From an uncultured Prevotellaceae bacterium (GTDB lineage Bacteria > Bacteroidota > Bacteroidia > Bacteroidales > Bacteroidaceae), in assembly GCA_947304115.1 (NCBI GenBank), contig CAMZAE010000001.1, positions 124,001 through 188,000 on the forward strand: a stretch of 64,000 nt of DNA, read 5' to 3'. Made by a program: the position numbers and the translations under genes. Of the stretch, positions 15,039 through 22,584 are shown piece by piece. The notes beneath the pieces were generated by a model that was not told the DNA's origin, searched no databases, and saw only the letters and a list, made by a program, of their open reading frames with translations. Position 1 is the stretch's first letter; the number at the start of each line of letters is the position of its first letter.

Positions 15039-16376
15039 CTAAAAGGGAGCACGACCTTTCATCATGCCTGCCATTTGTTGCATTTTGCTTTTGTCCGTCA
15101 CCATCTTCATCATCTTGCGTGTCTGGTCGAACTGCTTGATGAGCTTGTTCACCTCCTGGATGTTTGTGCCAGAGCCTTTGGCAAGGCGCATCCTTCGGCT
15201 CGTGTTGAGGCATTCGGGATGAGTACGTTCCTTGGGTGTCATGCTCAGGATGATGGCTTCGATGTTCTTGAAGGCGTTGTCGTCGATGTCCAAGTCCTTG
15301 ACGGCTTTGCCCACGCCGGGAATCATGCCGACCAAGTCCTTCAAGTTGCCCATTTTCTTTATCTGCTGAATCTGCTTGTAGAAGTCGTTGAAGTCGAACT
15401 GGTTCTTCTTAATCTTCCTTTCCAAGCGACGGGCTTCTTCTTCGTCATACTGTTCTTGTGCTCTCTCGACAAGCGAGACGATATCACCCATTCCAAGGAT
15501 GCGGTCGGCCATTCGGCTTGGATGGAAAGGATCGAGTGCCTCCATCTTCTCGCCCGTACCGACAAACTTGATGGGCTTGTTGACAACACTGCGGATGCTG
15601 AGGGCAGCGCCGCCACGGGTGTCACCGTCAAGCTTGGTGAGGATGACGCCTGTGTAGTCGAGCCTGTCATTAAACTCCTTTGCCGTGTTAACGGCATCCT
15701 GGCCTGTCATGGCATCAACGACGAAGAGAATCTCATCGGGCTGCACGGCATCGCGAATGTCTTGTATCTGCTGCATCAACTCCTCATCGACGGCCTGACG
15801 ACCAGCGGTATCAATGATGAGGACATCATGCCCCTTGGCCTTTGCATGCTGTATGGCGTTCTTGGCGACGCTGACAGGATCGGTAGCACCTTCCTCGATA
15901 TAGACGGGCACGCCCACCTGTTCGCCCAGCACGCGCAACTGCTCCATAGCGGCAGGGCGGAAGGTGTCGCAGGCAGCCAGCAATGGATTCTTTCCGCGCT
16001 TCTCATGCAGGAGCTTTGCCAGCTTTCCGCTCATGGTTGTCTTACCAGCACCATTCAAGCCTGCCATGAGGATGATGGCGGGATGCCCCTTGAGGTTCAT
16101 GTCGGTGGTCTCGCCACCCATGAGTTCTGTCAATTCATCGTGAACTATCTTCACCATCAACTGCTGTGGCTTGATGGCTGTCAAGACGTTCTGTCCCAAG
16201 GCTTTCTGCTTGACGGTATCGGTGAAGGTCTTTGCCACCTTGTAGTTGACATCGGCATCGAGCAAAGCCCGACGCACATCCTTCAGCGTCTCTGCGACAT
16301 TGATTTCGGTGATTTTGCCTTCACCTTTCAGGATTTTGAACGACCTCTCCAATCGTTCACTTAAGTTTTCAAACAT
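15039..16376 (-). CDS. ffh: Signal recognition particle protein Ffh (SRP54)
   Basis: The 445-residue GTPase delivers nascent membrane proteins to FtsY/SecYEG. It has an N domain (residues about 1-90), a G domain with the P-loop GLNGAGKTTMSGKLAK, the DTAGR motif (IIDTAGRQAVDEELM), the TKLDGDTRGGAALS block and the closing GTGEKMEALDPFHPSRMADRILGMGD. The methionine-rich M domain binds SRP RNA and signal peptides, and the protein ends MMKMVTDKSKMQQMAGMMKG. The SRP RNA itself is not visible nearby. The start ATG at 16376 is well supported by the usual MFENLSERL opening. Confidence 0.98.
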   Translation of the reverse strand: MFENLSERLERSFKILKGEGKITEINVAETLKDVRRALLDADVNYKVAKTFTDTVKQKALGQNVLTAIKPQQLMVKIVHDELTELMGGETTDMNLKGHPAIILMAGLNGAGKTTMSGKLAKLLHEKRGKNPLLAACDTFRPAAMEQLRVLGEQVGVPVYIEEGATDPVSVAKNAIQHAKAKGHDVLIIDTAGRQAVDEELMQQIQDIRDAVQPDEILFVVDAMTGQDAVNTAKEFNDRLDYTGVILTKLDGDTRGGAALSIRSVVNKPIKFVGTGEKMEALDPFHPSRMADRILGMGDIVSLVERAQEQYDEEEARRLERKIKKNQFDFNDFYKQIQQIKKMGNLKDLVGMIPGVGKAVKDLDIDDNAFKNIEAIILSMTPKERTHPECLNTSRRMRLAKGSGTNIQEVNKLIKQFDQTRKMMKMVTDKSKMQQMAGMMKGRAPF

Positions 16377-16406
16377 CTACTTTATCTACTATTTGACGAT
16401 TTACTA

Positions 16407-17003
16407 TTATCTTTTCACTTCGAGGCTTGCCTCAACCAGTGGCATCACGACCTTGCTCAGCACCTTGTCGTTGAGGAAGTGTTCGCCATCGAAAAGCACC
16501 ATCTGCTCCTTGCCGTAATGCTTCACGAAGTCGGCCTGGCAGTTGACAAGGTTGTCCTGCCTGCCGAAGAGTCCCCACACAAGGGCTTTCTCCTTTGCGT
16601 CTATACCCTTGAAGCTATCCTTCTCCAACTGCTGAAACTCTTGTATCATCTGCTTATCGACCTTGAACTCCGTCGCGCCGTCCTGCCGCTTGTTGCGGAA
16701 CTCGCGCTTTCCCAAGCCACGAAAGGTCAGCAGCCGCGCCATGTGGAAGGAGGGGTTGACCAGTATCCTGGGGAAGCCTTTGAGTTGTTCGGCATAGAGT
16801 GCCCCCATGCTGGTGGCAACGACGAGGGTTGGCTGTTCTCTTCCTACGAAGTCTTTCAGGAATGACATGGCTTCAAGCGGTTCGACAGGGACGTCCGGAC
16901 TTATCACCTGCACACCCTTCGGATAGAGGTGATTACGCATCTGAGTGGCAGAACCTGTGCTGCCTGCAGATGCAAAGCCATGTATATATAAAACCTTCTT
17001 CAC
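16407..17003 (-). CDS. YqiA/YcfP-type alpha/beta hydrolase (esterase-like)
   Basis: This small cytoplasmic alpha/beta-fold protein of about 198 residues begins KKVLYIHGFASAGSTGSATQM. It has the nucleophile elbow VVATSMGALYAEQL (serine in TSMG), the oxyanion HG near the start, and the catalytic Asp/His candidates in GRQDNLVNC and FDGEHFLN. The UPF0227/YqiA family has weak esterase activity and an unknown physiological role. The ORF-track TTG at 17030 lies upstream of the -7 element TATCTTTG. The only sensible start that keeps the IHGF strand is the GTG at 17003, just five bases after that element, so the mRNA would be leaderless or nearly so. Confidence 0.75.
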   Translation of the reverse strand: MKKVLYIHGFASAGSTGSATQMRNHLYPKGVQVISPDVPVEPLEAMSFLKDFVGREQPTLVVATSMGALYAEQLKGFPRILVNPSFHMARLLTFRGLGKREFRNKRQDGATEFKVDKQMIQEFQQLEKDSFKGIDAKEKALVWGLFGRQDNLVNCQADFVKHYGKEQMVLFDGEHFLNDKVLSKVVMPLVEASLEVKR

Positions 17004-17008
17004 GGGTG

Positions 17009-17016
17009 CAAAGATA
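17009..17016 (-). promoter_or_regulatory. -7 element TATCTTTG of the YqiA-like gene
   Basis: The forward strand reads CAAAGATA. Only five bases separate it from the GTG start codon. Confidence 0.65.
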
Positions 17017-17091
17017 CGAAAATAATTCAAGAATAAAGAACCATGATATAAGAATTTGCAATTAAGGACCTACTAAGTGCCCCAATACGAG

Positions 17092-17151
17092 TTGTCCCCC
17101 GAGGGCAAAAACCTTCGAGGGACAATCTCACTCTCTCCCCGTGGGGAAAAG
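17092..17151. terminator. Hairpin region downstream of the DUF2582 gene
   Basis: TTGTCCCCCGAGG (17092-17104) pairs imperfectly with CCTTCGAGGGACAA (17112-17125). A second palindrome, CTCTCCCCGTGGGGAAAAG (17133-17151), follows and resembles the GC-rich elements found inside genes. It is likely the 3' end of the minus-strand DUF2582 transcript. Confidence 0.5.
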
Positions 17152-17162
17152 AAAAGGTGTCT

Positions 17163-17363
17163 TTACTTCAGTGTGACAGTCACTACCTTTTCGGACTCTG
17201 CGATTGTCACCTTGTCCTCGCGAAGCAACCAGCCAAGAGCCAGGAACAAATCCTTGTCGGTCTTGATCTTGGCAACCTTCTTAAGGTCCTTGGTGTTCAA
17301 CGCACCATTCTCATTGAGGGCAGTCCATACGGCACCTGCCAACGTTCCAACTGTTTCAGCCAT
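17163..17363 (-). CDS. DUF2582 winged-helix protein
   Basis: This 66-residue protein reads MAETVGTLAGAVWTALNENGALNTKDLKKVAKIKTDKDLFLALGWLLREDKV. That is the pattern of the small winged-helix DUF2582 family, which is common and usually monocistronic in Bacteroidales. It probably binds nucleic acid or protein. The function is not known. It has its own promoter at 17428 and a hairpin after the stop. Confidence 0.8.
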   Translation of the reverse strand: MAETVGTLAGAVWTALNENGALNTKDLKKVAKIKTDKDLFLALGWLLREDKVTIAESEKVVTVTLK

Positions 17364-17427
17364 TTTTCTTGTGTTTTGATTATTATTCTTTTATCAATCC
17401 TAATCAGAGATTTAACTCTCTCGTGTG

Positions 17428-17435
17428 CAAAGGTA
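17428..17435 (-). promoter_or_regulatory. -7 element TACCTTTG of the DUF2582 gene
   Basis: The forward strand reads CAAAGGTA, about 65 bases upstream of the start codon. Confidence 0.6.
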
Positions 17436-17541
17436 CTATGACTTCTGAAATCTGACAAGTATTAAGGGTATTATTTTATGTTATTTGGCATATTATTGAC
17501 ATTTATCAAGAGACAAGGGGCGTTTGTTTCAAGAAAAAGTA

Positions 17542-17549
17542 TATCTTTG
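17542..17549 (+). promoter_or_regulatory. -7 element TATCTTTG of the lipoprotein/regulator unit
   Basis: AAAAAGTATATCTTTGCGGC lies 22 bases upstream of the ATG at 17572. Confidence 0.65.
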
Positions 17550-17571
17550 CGGCTCGACTTAATCAAAGATT

Positions 17572-17985
17572 ATGCGCATTAAGAAGGTTTTAGCTGTCGC
17601 CTGCATCGGCGCAATGACAGTCTGCGGTTCATGCAAACGCGAGACGAAGGACGAGAAGTTCAAGCGCGACTTCGAACAGTTCACGCTGAAGGAATGCCCT
17701 AAATTCATGGATGCCTGCACTCGCATGGACAGCGTCTGCTACGACATAGAGAGCCGGACATTGACAGAATACTACACCGTTTTGGACAAACTCGATGTTG
17801 ATTCTATCTATACTGACGAACAACTCATCAGCACTTTCAATGAAACATTGCTGAAAGGGCTGAAAAGCAGCATCCAACTCAAGCAATACAAAGACGAAGG
17901 CATCACCTTCCGCTACACCTACCGCAGCCTTTCGACAGGTAATACGCGGCTCGAACTCACCTTTACCTCTGAAGATTATAACTGA
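17572..17985 (+). CDS. Small putative lipoprotein, first gene of a two-gene unit
   Basis: The 137-residue protein has a lipoprotein signal peptide (KKVLAVACIGAMTVCGSC) with cysteine following GS, so it is probably membrane anchored. The mature part is charged, mostly helical at first (KRDFEQFTLKECPKFMDACTRMDSVCYDI), then rich in beta strand at the end (ITFRYTYRSLSTGNTRLELTF). I do not recognise the family. Its stop is only two bases before the GTG of the winged-helix protein, so the two are surely co-transcribed and possibly translationally coupled. A TonB-dependent receptor follows. A sensory or accessory envelope role is a guess. Confidence 0.7.
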   Translation: MRIKKVLAVACIGAMTVCGSCKRETKDEKFKRDFEQFTLKECPKFMDACTRMDSVCYDIESRTLTEYYTVLDKLDVDSIYTDEQLISTFNETLLKGLKSSIQLKQYKDEGITFRYTYRSLSTGNTRLELTFTSEDYN

Positions 17986-17987
17986 CG

Positions 17988-18701
17988 GTGCAGAAAGTCA
18001 TCAATTACGCCGACTTGCTTGTCGATAGCGCCTCGCATCTGGTCTTTCAGTCGGGCAAAGCTGTGACGCTTACCGACACAGAATACCGGCTGCTAACCTA
18101 TTTGCTGAGACATCAAGGCATCGTGTGCCGACGCGATGACATCATCGAAGGTGTCTGGGGAGAGCGGTTCCTTTATGACACTGGCACGCTCGACGTGCAC
18201 CTCTCTTCGCTCCGCCACAAGCTGGGATGGACCAAGGAAGGTCCCGTGCGAGCCATCCGAGGCGTAGGACTCATCCTGCCACACGAAGCACCAGCATCGG
18301 GCGTAGTGAAGATAGACGCTTTCCTGCGGGAGCTGCTGATGTGCCACGAAGATGCGTTGCGCGAGAAAGACATCCGCTGCTACCTCCGCCTCACACCCTT
18401 CGTCTATGAGATTATGATAGACGAAGCCATCCTGCGGCAGATATTCTCCGCCGTCTTTTCCCTCTTTTTGCAATATGCCCCAAATGGTGCCAGATGGGAG
18501 ATTGTATCGCAGTTGACAATGCGCGATTACACCCTGACACTGACCTCATCAGGCTCCTGCCCCGACTTTACCGACATGCAGGCGGCCCGGCAGCAGGCAG
18601 CCTTTCTCGGCATACCCATCCGCATGGGCAACAGGCACACAGATGAGGGGGACATCATGGGCGTTGAGCTTGCAATCCCAATGGAGAGCACAGATTCTTA
18701 A
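17988..18701 (+). CDS. OmpR-type winged-helix protein with degenerate histidine-kinase-ATPase-like C-terminus
   Basis: The 237-residue protein has an N-terminal Trans_reg_C-like winged helix (about residues 12-98: VTLTDTEYRLLTYLLRHQGIVCRRDDIIEGVWG ... LDVHLSSLRHKLG ... IRGVGLIL). There is no receiver domain in front of it. The second half (about 108-235) has the spacing of a GHKL ATPase. ILRQIFSAVFSLFLQYAPNGARWEIV sits where the N-box helix would be and GVELAIPM where the last strand would be. The Asn, DxGxG and G2 motifs are missing, so ATP binding is unlikely. GTG is the only start that gives the full domain. It directly follows a lipoprotein gene and lies 70 bases before a TonB-dependent receptor gene that it may control. 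Confidence 0.75.
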   Translation: MQKVINYADLLVDSASHLVFQSGKAVTLTDTEYRLLTYLLRHQGIVCRRDDIIEGVWGERFLYDTGTLDVHLSSLRHKLGWTKEGPVRAIRGVGLILPHEAPASGVVKIDAFLRELLMCHEDALREKDIRCYLRLTPFVYEIMIDEAILRQIFSAVFSLFLQYAPNGARWEIVSQLTMRDYTLTLTSSGSCPDFTDMQAARQQAAFLGIPIRMGNRHTDEGDIMGVELAIPMESTDS

Positions 18702-18734
18702 GGCAATCTTAAGACAAAACTGAATCTTTTGTCG

Positions 18735-18742
18735 TATCTTTG
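18735..18742 (+). promoter_or_regulatory. -7 element TATCTTTG of the TonB-dependent receptor gene
   Basis: CTTTTGTCGTATCTTTGCGG lies 30 bases before the receptor ATG, so the receptor has its own promoter. Confidence 0.65.
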
Positions 18743-18771
18743 CGGGCAGTTATAAAAATTCATCATAAATA

Positions 18772-21138
18772 ATGAACGCAAGACTTTCTCTACTGTTGCT
18801 TTTTTCTCCCACCCTACTCCTTGCCAACGAAATGGACACCCTCTCCGTCCACAACCTGGACGAGGTGGTCATTGTTAGCACACCAAAAGAGCACGCCTCT
18901 CTCCGCGAGCAACCCCAGTCGTCCACATCAATCGGCACCACACAATTGCAGCAGAAAGGTATCAACAACATCAAAGACCTGACAGCCCACATCCCTGGTC
19001 TCTTCATCCCCAACTACGGCAGCCGCCTGACAAGCAGCATATACCTTCGAGGCGTGGGCAGCCGCATCGGAACGCCTGCCATCGGCATGTACGTCGATGA
19101 CATTCCCTTGGCAAACATGAGCAGTATGGACCAGGACCTCAGCGACGCCGACCGTATCGACGTGCTGCGAGGCCCGCAAGGGACGCTCTACGGGCGTAAC
19201 ACCATAGGCGGACTCATTCGCGTCTATACGAAGAACCCTATGAACTATCAGGGCACGGACATCATGCTTGGTGGTGCTACATATAATAATTATCGCGCGC
19301 GCGTGACACATTATCATCGTCCGGCAGACAAATTCGCTTTCAGTGCAGGCGTCAGCTACGAACACCTTGGTGGTTTCTACAAGAACCAAGCCCTCGGAGG
19401 GCATCATGCCGACAAGGGCGACGACCTGGCAGCCCGTTGGAGGGGCATCTTCATCCCGTCAGACAAAGTCCGCCTCGACCTCTCTGCCCGCTACCAATGG
19501 ACAAAGCAAGGCGCCTATCCATACGCCGCCAAAGAGGGCGGCGATGCAGGCGAAGTGGCTTATAACCGCGCTTCCCACTATCGCCGGAACCTGCTCTCCG
19601 TCGGTCTCAACGCAGAGCACGACCTTGGCCGCATCATGATGACCAGCACAACAGGCTTCCAATTCCTCAAGGACGACATGCTCATGGACCAGGACTTCTC
19701 GCGCCAAGACCTCTACACGCTCCAGCAGAAGCAGAACAGCAAGAGCGTCAGCGAAGAGATAGCCGTGAAGTCAAAAGGGGACAAGCGCTGGAAGTGGACA
19801 AGCGGTGTCAACTTCCAGTACCAATGGCTTAACACCAATGCGCCCGTCACTTTCTATCAGGAAGGCGTTGACTGGCTCTCAGAAACCATCAACGGCGATC
19901 TGCCAGACCTCACCGCCCAAGGCATGGGACCGATGTCCATCACACTGAACAACAACACGCTGTCTATGGGCGGAACCTTCGACACGCCTACCCTCAACTT
20001 CGGTCTCTTCCATCAGTCAACCATAGAGATTGTCAAGAACCTCTCCCTGACAGCCGGTGTGCGATTGGACGACGAGCATCACAAAATGGTGTACGACGCA
20101 CCGGGCAATGTTGACTTCAACTTCGCCATCAACAGCGCCAGGCCACAAAACACCGTCATGCTCAACGACCTCAACATCACGCCTTCCTTTCACGGCAAGA
20201 CAAGCAATCACCATTGGCACGTGCTGCCAAAGGTTTCACTGAAGTACGACTTTGGGGAGACTGGCAACATCTATGCTTCCGTGAGTCGCGGCTACCGTTC
20301 TGGAGGTTACAACGTGCAGATGTTCAGCGACCTGCTGAAAAAAGAGATGCGTCGCCAGATGATGAGTGCCATTGATGCCGGAACGGAAGCCTACCTGAAC
20401 AATCTTTTTGCAAACAATCCCCGCATCCCCGCAGGACATGTCGATATGATTATGGGACGCATTCGCAGCAATATGCCTACAATCGAATCACCCGACGTGG
20501 CACAAGATGCCTACTACAAACCCGAGACAGCATGGAACTACGAGATAGGCACACACCTCAACCTCTTCGATGGCAAGCTCAAGGCCGACCTCGCCGCCTA
20601 TTGGATTGAGACACGCGACCTCCAGCTCAGCCAAATGTCGGAGAGCGGCATGGGACGTGTCACGGTCAATGCAGACAAGAGTCGAAGCATCGGCATGGAG
20701 GCATCGCTGACAGCTTCCCTCACCAACGAACTCTCCATCAATGCGGGTTATGGCTACACCCACGCCACACTCAGGCATTCTGGCAACAACGAGCACCCTT
20801 CCGACTACTTGGTTCCCTTTACTCCAGAGCACACGATGTCTTTGGGAGTGTTACATGTCTGGCAAACCAGCGGCTGGGCACAGCACATCAGTCTCTACAC
20901 TGGGTATAAAGGCACCGGACGCATCTACTGGACTCGCGAGAACGACCTCTCACAGCCTTTCTATGCTATGCTCGACGCAAAGCTTACAGTAACACACGAC
21001 AATCTTGAGCTTGCATTTTGGGGCAACAACCTGACCAAAACACGCTACGACGCCTTCTGCTTCGTAACGCGCAACCAAGTCTTCGCACAAAAGGGCACTC
21101 CCCTACAAGTCGGCCTCGACTTAAGGTTGAAATTGTAA
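18772..21138 (+). CDS. TonB-dependent outer membrane receptor
   Basis: This 788-residue protein has a signal peptide (LSLLLLFSPTLLLANE) and a TonB-box-like start (DTLSVHNLDEVVIVSTP). The plug domain includes IKDLTAHIPGLFIPNYGSRLTSSIYLRGVGSR, YVDDIPL and the strongly conserved DADRIDVLRGPQGTLYGRNTIGG. The long C-terminal beta-barrel ends in LQVGLDLRLKL. There is no SusC-type carboxypeptidase-like extension and no SusD partner. That points to import of a metal chelate, cobalamin-like or aromatic ligand rather than polysaccharide uptake. The substrate is not deducible. The preceding lipoprotein/winged-helix pair may regulate it. Confidence 0.92.
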   Translation: MNARLSLLLLFSPTLLLANEMDTLSVHNLDEVVIVSTPKEHASLREQPQSSTSIGTTQLQQKGINNIKDLTAHIPGLFIPNYGSRLTSSIYLRGVGSRIGTPAIGMYVDDIPLANMSSMDQDLSDADRIDVLRGPQGTLYGRNTIGGLIRVYTKNPMNYQGTDIMLGGATYNNYRARVTHYHRPADKFAFSAGVSYEHLGGFYKNQALGGHHADKGDDLAARWRGIFIPSDKVRLDLSARYQWTKQGAYPYAAKEGGDAGEVAYNRASHYRRNLLSVGLNAEHDLGRIMMTSTTGFQFLKDDMLMDQDFSRQDLYTLQQKQNSKSVSEEIAVKSKGDKRWKWTSGVNFQYQWLNTNAPVTFYQEGVDWLSETINGDLPDLTAQGMGPMSITLNNNTLSMGGTFDTPTLNFGLFHQSTIEIVKNLSLTAGVRLDDEHHKMVYDAPGNVDFNFAINSARPQNTVMLNDLNITPSFHGKTSNHHWHVLPKVSLKYDFGETGNIYASVSRGYRSGGYNVQMFSDLLKKEMRRQMMSAIDAGTEAYLNNLFANNPRIPAGHVDMIMGRIRSNMPTIESPDVAQDAYYKPETAWNYEIGTHLNLFDGKLKADLAAYWIETRDLQLSQMSESGMGRVTVNADKSRSIGMEASLTASLTNELSINAGYGYTHATLRHSGNNEHPSDYLVPFTPEHTMSLGVLHVWQTSGWAQHISLYTGYKGTGRIYWTRENDLSQPFYAMLDAKLTVTHDNLELAFWGNNLTKTRYDAFCFVTRNQVFAQKGTPLQVGLDLRLKL

Positions 21139-21191
21139 AAGGATTAGGGATTAAGGATTAAGGATTAGGGATTAAGGATTAGGGATTAAGA
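21139..21191. repeat. Tandem repeat AAGGATTAGGGATT between convergent genes
   Basis: Three copies of the 14-mer AAGGATTAGGGATT and one 7-base half unit (AAGGATT) lie head to tail right after the receptor stop. The repeat runs into the C-terminus of the minus-strand gene and supplies its stop codon (21179-21181). Confidence 0.85.
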
Positions 21192-22105
21192 TTTATTATG
21201 TCTGCCCACTTCGTGTCCCAATAAAGGTTGATGCCTGTATCGTAAGCTTCAACGTCTGAGGAGGATGACTCCTCGAAGAATCTTCCCTGCCACTGCGTCA
21301 AGACATTGATGCGAAGCGGCACATCCCTAAATCGCCTCTCATAAAGCACTTTGTCTCCCTGCCCAAGAGCCTGAACGGTATAGTTGCCAGCAGACTGTTC
21401 CTCGAGCAGGAAAAGGTACGAAGTGAACATTCCTGGCTTGCCTACGCTGTCAGCAGGAACGACAATCTCTGAAGTCCTGCCCTGGTTCTGCGGCGTGAAT
21501 CCTGTTGTTGCGTCCAAGACAGTACCGCCCACGGAGCTGCTGAAACGCATCTTCTTGAGTTCGGAAGGAATAGCATCCTCTGTCTCTATACGGAAAGCGG
21601 TAACGACATGCCGAAGCGTAATCTGCTGGTCGGGGTTGGTATTCTTGTCGAGTGTAAAGCCATTGCAATAAAGGAACGTATTGGGCACATAGTTATCTTC
21701 CCATGAGATATGGTTGAGCGAGGCAATTTCGCATTCTCTGGAGCCATTGAACCCAAGAGCAAGTATGCGATATTGACCATAAGGCAGCGTCACAGAGAAC
21801 TTTGGATAGACATCGTTTTGTTTCGTATAATCCTTTTGATCATGTCGTACAAAACAAACCTGCTCGCCAGTTTCCTCATCATAGACAGCAACCAACAGAT
21901 GAGCCAACGTTGCAGGATGGTCACTTGGTACGGCTCTGCTCATTGCCGATGTCGCGAGGTCGTCAAAGCTGATTTGTTTATAGTTGCTGACAGAGAAGGT
22001 GACAGTGCATTGTCCTTCGGGGTTGGCTGTGCCGTCAAGCCCTGACTGGCATGACATTAACAGGCTGACACAAAGGAGTATGCAATAACAACAATATTTA
22101 TTCAT
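21179..22105 (-). CDS. FimB/Mfa2-like fimbrillin-family lipoprotein
   Basis: The product has about 308 residues when started at the ATG at 22105 (MNKYCCYCILLCVSLLMSCQSG), which gives a clean lipoprotein signal with the lipobox LMSC. The longer ORF-track start runs through the promoter region. Two transthyretin-like beta domains follow (HPATLAHLLVAVYDEETGEQVCFVRHDQ ... TLPYGQYRILALGFNG; LRHVVTAFRIETED). These are typical of FimB/Mfa2 anchor or minor fimbrillin proteins of Bacteroidales that terminate or tether type V pili. No pilin gene is adjacent, so it may act alone or with subunits elsewhere. The last residues and the stop are encoded by a tandem repeat. Confidence 0.7.
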   Translation of the reverse strand: MNKYCCYCILLCVSLLMSCQSGLDGTANPEGQCTVTFSVSNYKQISFDDLATSAMSRAVPSDHPATLAHLLVAVYDEETGEQVCFVRHDQKDYTKQNDVYPKFSVTLPYGQYRILALGFNGSRECEIASLNHISWEDNYVPNTFLYCNGFTLDKNTNPDQQITLRHVVTAFRIETEDAIPSELKKMRFSSSVGGTVLDATTGFTPQNQGRTSEIVVPADSVGKPGMFTSYLFLLEEQSAGNYTVQALGQGDKVLYERRFRDVPLRINVLTQWQGRFFEESSSSDVEAYDTGINLYWDTKWADIINLNP

Positions 22106-22146
22106 GCGTCTTAGGGGAATTATCTCGGTTTTGTCGTTTCTGTATG

Positions 22147-22154
22147 CAAAGTTA
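22147..22154 (-). promoter_or_regulatory. -7 element TAACTTTG of the FimB-like gene
   Basis: The forward strand reads CAAAGTTA. It lies about 41 bases upstream of the ATG at 22105. Confidence 0.6.
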
Positions 22155-22253
22155 CACTTATTCTCCCAACCTTGCAAGAGAAAGGCATTTTTATATTAGG
22201 AGAAATCGCTCGCCTCGTTAAGAGAATCCCCCTCCCGCCAAATGAGTTCTTCA

Positions 22254-22332
22254 TTTTACGACGTAAATTGTACAAATTACGACGTGAATTGTACGTTTTA
22301 CGTCGTGAAATATACAATTCACGTCGTAAAAC
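22254..22332. repeat. Array of 21-nt direct and inverted units (ACGACGT family)
   Basis: The units TTACGACGTAAATTGTACAAA and TTACGACGTGAATTGTACGTT are followed by TTACGTCGTGAAATATACAAT and TCACGTCGTAAAAC. TTACGACGTGAATTGTA in the middle is the exact reverse complement of TACAATTCACGTCGTAA at the end. The sequence can form alternative stem-loops. Confidence 0.8.
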
Positions 22333-22411
22333 AAACTTCTCTGGCAATCGCAAACGGTTTCTCCTGCTATTATTTTTCTTTTCTCCGTGTCCTCTTTTCA
22401 TTTTTTTGTCG

Positions 22412-22419
22412 TATCTTTG
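22412..22419 (+). promoter_or_regulatory. -7 element TATCTTTG of the small membrane protein gene
   Basis: TTTTTTTGTCGTATCTTTGC lies 19 bases before the ATG at 22438. Confidence 0.65.
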
Positions 22420-22437
22420 CAGAAAGAATAACACGGC

Positions 22438-22584
22438 ATGGATTTCACTATGATGATACTGCTTGCTTGGGGCGTATTCCTCTGTCTTGTCTATGTGTTG
22501 CTGTGGGGCGACACGTTCTACTACAGGTACAACCTGCCCAAGGTCTGCAAAAAGGTTCTGGATGCTTTTACGGAAGAGGAATAG
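22438..22584 (+). CDS. Small membrane protein (48 residues)
   Basis: This ORF is too short for the track. It starts with ATG 19 bases after a strong -7 element and encodes MDFTMMILLAWGVFLCLVYVLLWG, one clear transmembrane helix, followed by a short cytoplasmic or periplasmic tail ending FTEEE. I do not recognise a family. It overlaps the next gene, whose likely start at 22562 lies 23 bases before this stop, so translational coupling is possible. The position right behind the promoter is the main argument that it is real. Confidence 0.55.
   Translation: MDFTMMILLAWGVFLCLVYVLLWGDTFYYRYNLPKVCKKVLDAFTEEE

Larger units (their letters stand above)
22106..22437. other. Divergent intergenic region with two promoters and a palindromic repeat array
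   Basis: It contains the -7 elements at 22147 (minus) and 22412 (plus) and the array at 22254-22332. Short ORFs predicted here (LRRKLYKLRRELYVLRRE-type peptides) are translations of the repeat and are not considered genes. Confidence 0.6.

Noticed and set aside
15030-16364. 444-codon plus-strand ORF
   Set aside because: It lies antisense to ffh, which has all SRP54 motifs. The ORF product is a histidine/leucine-rich shadow without family features.
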